64,000 nucleotides of DNA, from NCBI RefSeq assembly GCF_036898095.1, contig NC_090768.1:51214318-51278317 (forward strand), in the 5' to 3' direction. A model generated the notes under the pieces. It had not been told where the DNA came from, made no database searches, and was given only the letters and a program-made list of their open reading frames with translations. Origin of the DNA: Palaemon carinicauda (lineage: Eukaryota > Arthropoda > Malacostraca > Decapoda > Palaemonidae). Shown here piece by piece: positions 59,131 through 64,000 of the stretch (position 1 is its first letter; each line of letters opens with the position of its first letter). The position numbers and the translations under genes are program-made.

Positions 59131-61195
59131 GAAATTACATAGAATAGTGAAATACGAGCAAGCGATTTTCCAAGTAAAGTATTGTTTGAACAAAACACTA
59201 GATAAAAAAAAGAAAATGATTTTTTTAGTCGTATTAGCTCTGCATTATTACTTGTCTTCCACAAGAATAGCAAGTTAATCATAGACAGAAATCTCTGAAG
59301 TAAATGATTCTGATTGTGGTGACATCCAGGGTTCTGTGCTCTAAAAAAGGGGAATTGAAAAACGAAGCTAATAAAAACCCTATGAAATACCTATTGCTGA
59401 CCAGTATAAATACTGATGAACAAAAACCTACACAATGTACAAAAATCTTAAAATAAGACAAAATTGAAAGAAGGCAAGAAGAAAAGGTAACAGTATTCAA
59501 AGGCAAAACATTGAATATACAAATGTTAATCAAACTAACAAGTCCTACTGAAAGGAATGGGTAGAGAAACTACTAAAGGAAACCTCAATTGAAAATAACA
59601 ACAAACATCCTTAGGAAAAATAAGCTCAAAGGAAAGTTAATTATGATTTAAAAACGTAAAAACACAGCGTGGACACAATGAAACCATGGAAAAGATTCAA
59701 TCAGCCTCAATTTATACGTAAATCTTCACAAGTTTATTAAGATTTACCCCCCCCCCCCAAAAAAAAAAAAAAGAAAATTAAATAAACCAACCATCCAACG
59801 ACACCAACAACGGGGTCAGCCTCAATATATACATAAATCTTCTTAAGTTTATAAACAATCAATAATCTCCAATTGCAGCTTTCATAGCGTAGTTTACGAC
59901 CTCTCATATCCTACTTAATATTATCCCATGTGTTTATCTGCAGTAACAATTTGCACACAGTTTATTTTAGATCCATTTTAATAATTTCAAAAGCTTCATT
60001 TGCACAAAATCAGCAACTAAAAATAAAATAGTAATTTTAATCTTCAATGTGCTCAATTGAAAAAATAGTTTACTTGAAAACAATTTACAAACTCCCATAT
60101 TACACATGTTAATATGCATTTATGAAACGAAGATGAAATAAAAATCAAACAGAATTGTTCTATAATAACGGGAAACCTTTCAGGGGTCAAGCCTATCCAA
60201 ATATTAGTCTTTTCCGAAAAGAAAAATTATCATCTTTAATTTCAATGGTAAGGCTAACGAGAAACAAATGCATTAATGCAAATATAAACGACTCTCCTCT
60301 CCAACTTGGGGCAAACATTATGTAAAAAAAACCGAAAACGAGGCAGCCGATGCATTACACCATAATAATGTAAGCAAAACAAGCCGGCAAACCATGTTAA
60401 CAAGGCAATAAAATTAGGTGAGAACAACAGGAAAGTCTTTTAGTTAGAACAAACCAAGAAGAGGAGATGCTAATGGCCATCTAAGGTCGATGAGAAGCCG
60501 TTAAAACGTGGGACCACCTCTGACTTCGGAGGAGATCTTCCGAGGAATGCTAAGAACGCGTAAAAATATTCTTAATCCGATGTACATTGATTTCAGCAGT
60601 GTCCTCCAGTATTCTTAGTGACCTTATCTAGCTTGGCTTTTAATAATTGACGAAATAACGTTGAAAACTAATGGGGGAATTTGAATTTAATAAATTATAT
60701 AAAAATTAGGCTATGTTAACAATAGCAGATATAAATGAGGTCAATCGTATTCAAATTACTTTCAATATACTATTTATCAATTTCCATGTAAAAATCTGTA
60801 TTCTACAAAATAAGCCACAACGACATTAAAAATGCTTATAATAAAAGAAACAGAAGAATAAAAATGACAACTAACAAGCGAAAACACTAACGATAATCTA
60901 TTTCTCAAATATTAATTTTAACAAAATAAAATACGATGACCTACGGTCTCAAGAAAAAAAATCTAAACCATATTTTAGCTCGAAGTTTATGAGACGGTAA
61001 AAATTATAGAAAAATTCTGCAAGTAGACTGAAGCTATAAGTTTTAGATCTCTACGCTTCGCAAATATGCCGTCGACGTGAGGGAGCAAGAGAGATGCAAT
61101 ATTTTTGGTATAAATAATAATAACAGTCATAAGTACCTAGTATGGGACAGATTTTGAAAAAAAAAAAAAAAAAAAAGAGTTTATGTCAATGGCCA
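59131..61195. other. AT-rich region, nothing recognised
   Basis: Contains C- and A-runs near 59745-59775 and an A-run at 61157-61176; no coding-like frames. Confidence 0.5.
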
Positions 61196-61196
61196 G

Positions 61197-61360
61197 GTAG
61201 ATACTCGAGTTCATATCCACTAAAAAATTCTCCAGAAGTTCCCTAAAACATTAACTTGAAAAGGTTTATGCTTCGAATGAACTAGCCTAAACCTTTTCAA
61301 GTTAATATCTTAGGGAACTTCTGGAGAATTGTTTAGTGGATTTGACCTCGAGTGTCTACT
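61197..61360. repeat. Long foldback (about 72-bp arms, 19-bp loop)
   Basis: Left arm 61197-61268 and right arm 61288-61360 are near-perfect inverse copies (ttctccagaagttccct versus agggaacttctggagaa; attaacttgaaaaggttta versus taaaccttttcaagttaat). The loop is tgcttcgaatgaactagcc. A 20-nt A-run lies just upstream. It could be a foldback/MITE relic or a hairpin RNA precursor; nothing decides between them. Confidence 0.88.
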
Positions 61361-61860
61361 CCACTTGGTTAGTGCAAATATTTTCACTCACTGCAAAAAC
61401 ACCAACGTCAAAAACCAAGATTGTGCCAATTGTATGCAAAGTCTTAAAATACCACGCACTCCTAGCTACTGGACTAGTAACCAAAGGTTACAACCAAAAC
61501 ATTTATAACAGGTTTATGTAAATGCACAAAAAATAGCTACCTGGAAATTTAACTCCTCTTTGAGCTTTTCAAAGAATTTTCTATAATCTATTAAAAAAAA
61601 CTCTGGGAAACCAGCTTTTAAACCTTGAAGAATTCCCTATAATCTTCTCCTTCTCTTTACATCCCTTCTCAATCATGTCAGTTTTGGTCATGCCAGATGA
61701 TTATATGGCACATAGCAATTGCGGTTGATCCACGGAGGGTAACAATGCTCTTTAGGATGGCTCGTCAATGTGAATTCTGGTATGTCCGGTTCAGTTACAG
61801 GTGCCTAAGGTTATGAGATCCCTTGCAGTTTCCATGGGCATTTGCGACATTGTGAGGACA
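61361..61860. other. No recognised feature
   Basis: A 61-codon frame at 61336-61521 overlaps the foldback and has no recognisable motif. Confidence 0.45.
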
Positions 61861-61942
61861 AAAAATAGCCGACATAGTAGGCAAAAATTCTGGATAATAT
61901 TGACAGAAAAAAGCCTCGTATTAACAAATTCTGCTAAATACG

Positions 61943-62006
<64 letters not shown>

Positions 62007-62550
62007 GAAATCTTAAGCAAAAATTCATTATCATATGGGCCCACACAAAGCCTCGTATTAATAAATGCTGCTAACTACGCAAAAAAAACAAAATAAGAAA
62101 AAAACAAAAGAAGCCGACATCGTAAGCAAGATTTCATGAATATATGTGTACACACAAAAGCTGATGAAAAAAAAGAAAAAAAAAAAAAGCCGACACTGTA
62201 AGGAAGATTTCATGAAGATGTGCGTACACACAAAGCCGCGTATTAACAAATGCTGCTAAATGCGGAAAAACAAAATGAGAAAATCAAAAGATGCTGAAAT
62301 AACAAGCAAAAATTTAGGATGCTATTGGCACACACAAAGCCTCGTATTTACAAATACTGCAAAGACACCGAAATCGATAGCAAGATTTCATGAAGATATG
62401 CGTACACACAAAACCTCGTATGAACAAATGCTGCTAAATACGCAAAAACAAAAGATGCTGAAGTTGTAAGCAAAATTTTAGGATGATATTGGCACACATG
62501 AAGCCTCGTATTTACAAATGCTTCTAACTACGCCGAAATAAAAGTGATAG
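61861..62550. repeat. Degenerate minisatellite, unit about 75-180 bp
   Basis: The block cctcgtatt(a/t)acaaatgctgctaa recurs at about 61913, 62050, 62233, 62339, 62413 and 62504. Between blocks lie A-rich spacers and gatttcatgaagatatgcgt / gcacacacaaagc motifs. Variable unit length comes mostly from A-run length. Confidence 0.85.
61946..62004 (+). repeat. Poly-A run, 59 nt
   Basis: Uninterrupted A homopolymer within the minisatellite spacer. Confidence 0.95.
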
Positions 62551-62697
62551 ATAGCGTATATACGCGTGGAGGTATATCTAAGCGCAAATATACATACGTA
62601 ATCTTTACGTAAATTCAAACAAATTCTCTAAGAAATTCCTACAGGTGAAGGCACCCTAAATGAATTTCATACAAGAACTTAATTCGGGCATTCACCC

Positions 62698-62699
<2 letters not shown>

Positions 62700-62779
<80 letters not shown>
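62700..62779. repeat. (GA)n microsatellite, 40 units
   Basis: Perfect dinucleotide repeat. Confidence 0.97.
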
Positions 62780-62782
<3 letters not shown>

Positions 62783-63217
62783 GTCCGCCATCTTCCCAAG
62801 TGAGGATCTCGTTTTAAAGTATACCCTCGGAAACCTTGGGTCACCCCAGGGTCACACATGCCAACGTCTTAATGTAGTTTTTTACACTTATAATTAGCAA
62901 GGGGCTTCGTGAGGTCCTTAGACCACCAAGAAGGAACTCGTGTGATCAAGGGGGAGGGGATGCCCCGTTTTTTTTCTCTCTCTCTGTTACAGTCAATTAC
63001 AAAACCATTTGAGATGCGTTGTTTCGTAAACCATTAATTAAATAAGGACAAGCGTCCGCCAAAGCTATAAACGCAGTCATTGGTCAGGTTTTATAATTGA
63101 GCGTCGTAGTATAATAAATATGACCTGACTTATAATCCGGTGTTTTAGTGCGCCCTATCACTGGCTTATGAAACTCAATTAGTGGGACATCTGAAAATGA
63201 CAGGAGATGCTTACCTA

Positions 63218-63572
63218 CAGCTGTTCAGTTCTTAGAAATGGATGCTACAATACTTAAACAATTATTTAATATATTGGATTGAACATTTTCCACCTGGAGA
63301 GATGAACAGCATTTTATTTCCTAGAAATGGATGCTGCAGTAATCAAACAATTGATTAATATATTGGACTGAACATTTTCCACCTGGAGAGATGAACAAAT
63401 GTTCAGTTCCTAAAACGGATGCTGCAGTAATTAAACAATTGCTTAATATATTGGACTGAACATTTTCCACCTGGAGAGATGAACAGCTGTTTAGGTCCTA
63501 GAAATGGATACCGCAATACTTAAACAATTGGTTAATATATTGGATTGAACATTTTCCACCAGGAGAGATGAA
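63218..63572. repeat. 89-bp tandem repeat, 4 units
   Basis: Units start at 63218, 63307, 63396 and 63484 (lengths 89, 89, 88, 89). Each carries gaaatggat, taaacaatt, ttaatatattgga and gaacattttccacc(t/a)ggag. The last 30-40 bases are most conserved. Confidence 0.93.
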
Positions 63573-63611
63573 CAGAACCACCGTAAAAAGTAGGAGAAGA
63601 AGAACCGTAAA

Positions 63612-63719
63612 AAGAAGAAGAAGAAGAAGAAGAAGAAGAAGAAGAAGAAGAAGAAGAAGAAGAAGAAGAAGAAGAAGAAGAAGAAGAAGAAGAAGAAACA
63701 GAAGAAGAAGAAGAAGAAG
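63612..63719. repeat. (GAA)n microsatellite
   Basis: About 35 GAA units with one ACA interruption near 63698. The open frames over it are repeat artefacts. Confidence 0.96.
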
Positions 63720-64000
63720 TGTACAAGCGAGATCATGACTTCTCAGACAACCGAACACAGAATAAGCTAGAAAGTAATTAAACACGACATCTTTTATGGT
63801 CAGCAACTACACAACATTTCATGAATAACAATGTAAATGAACTCTTTTTAACATCTACCTGGAGATGCAATCTAATAGGCCCTAATAGCTGAGACACTCA
63901 CGTTTAGCCACGCGAACAAACGAGAAACGAGAATAACAGTTAGAGCAAGTGTTGTCTTCTGCAACATCTAATCAACATTTGTCAACTAAGTTCTCTGCCT
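63720..64000. other. No recognised feature
   Basis: Ordinary AT-rich sequence to the window end. Confidence 0.5.

Noticed and set aside
61861..62550. Possible CRISPR-like array
   Set aside because: Unit length is irregular, spacers are A-rich variants of each other, and the genome is eukaryotic; it is a degenerate minisatellite.
63491..63806. Frames with long Phe, Leu or Ser runs
   Set aside because: Translation of the (GAA)n microsatellite.

Overview
The window reads as animal nuclear DNA: multi-exon coding with GT-AG introns, AT-rich introns, (AAT)n, (GA)n and (GAA)n tracts, long homopolymers and dense retroelements. The repeat set (intact and decayed DIRS elements, an RTE-like LINE, a LINE tail ending in (AAT)n present in about ten copies) suggests a repeat-rich invertebrate, most likely a decapod crustacean (shrimp or prawn). 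The species guess is inference; the eukaryotic call is secure.

The one host gene I can assemble is a heparan sulfate glucosamine 3-O-sulfotransferase (HS3ST1/5 or Hs3st-A type) on the + strand. It has five coding exons: 3358-3565, 3791-4065, 13457-13677, 18281-18410 and 37393-37632. Splice phases agree at every junction and give a 357-residue protein with a type II membrane anchor and a complete sulfotransferase domain.

The introns are filled with mobile DNA. Intron 2 holds a DIRS-type tyrosine-recombinase retrotransposon with intact reading frames (DIRS-1, 4477-11245) and a 5'-truncated RTE-like LINE. Intron 3 holds a LINE tail split by a 1.3 kb internally deleted DIRS derivative, then a decayed minus-strand Jockey-like LINE. 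Intron 4 holds LINE tails, a 113-nt poly-T run and a nest: DIRS-2 (24627-30913) sits inside the left terminal repeat of DIRS-3 (24583-37193). Every DIRS copy lies in the gene's sense orientation.

Downstream of the gene, an old DIRS-4 (about 42525-50672) has been hit by a LINE tail, a tRNA-like SINE and a 1465-bp Tigger/pogo deletion derivative. From 50.7 to 64 kb I see LINE tails, a second SINE, a 72-bp-arm foldback, minisatellites and microsatellites, but no recognisable host gene. Upstream of the gene, 1.0-1.8 kb carries a broken minus-strand coding remnant that I could not identify.

The DIRS elements share one architecture: inverted terminal repeats with non-identical outer ends, a gag-like frame, an RT/RNase H frame, a tyrosine recombinase frame, and an internal complementary region (ICR) that joins the reverse complements of both ends. 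No CRISPR array, rRNA gene or standalone tRNA gene was seen.
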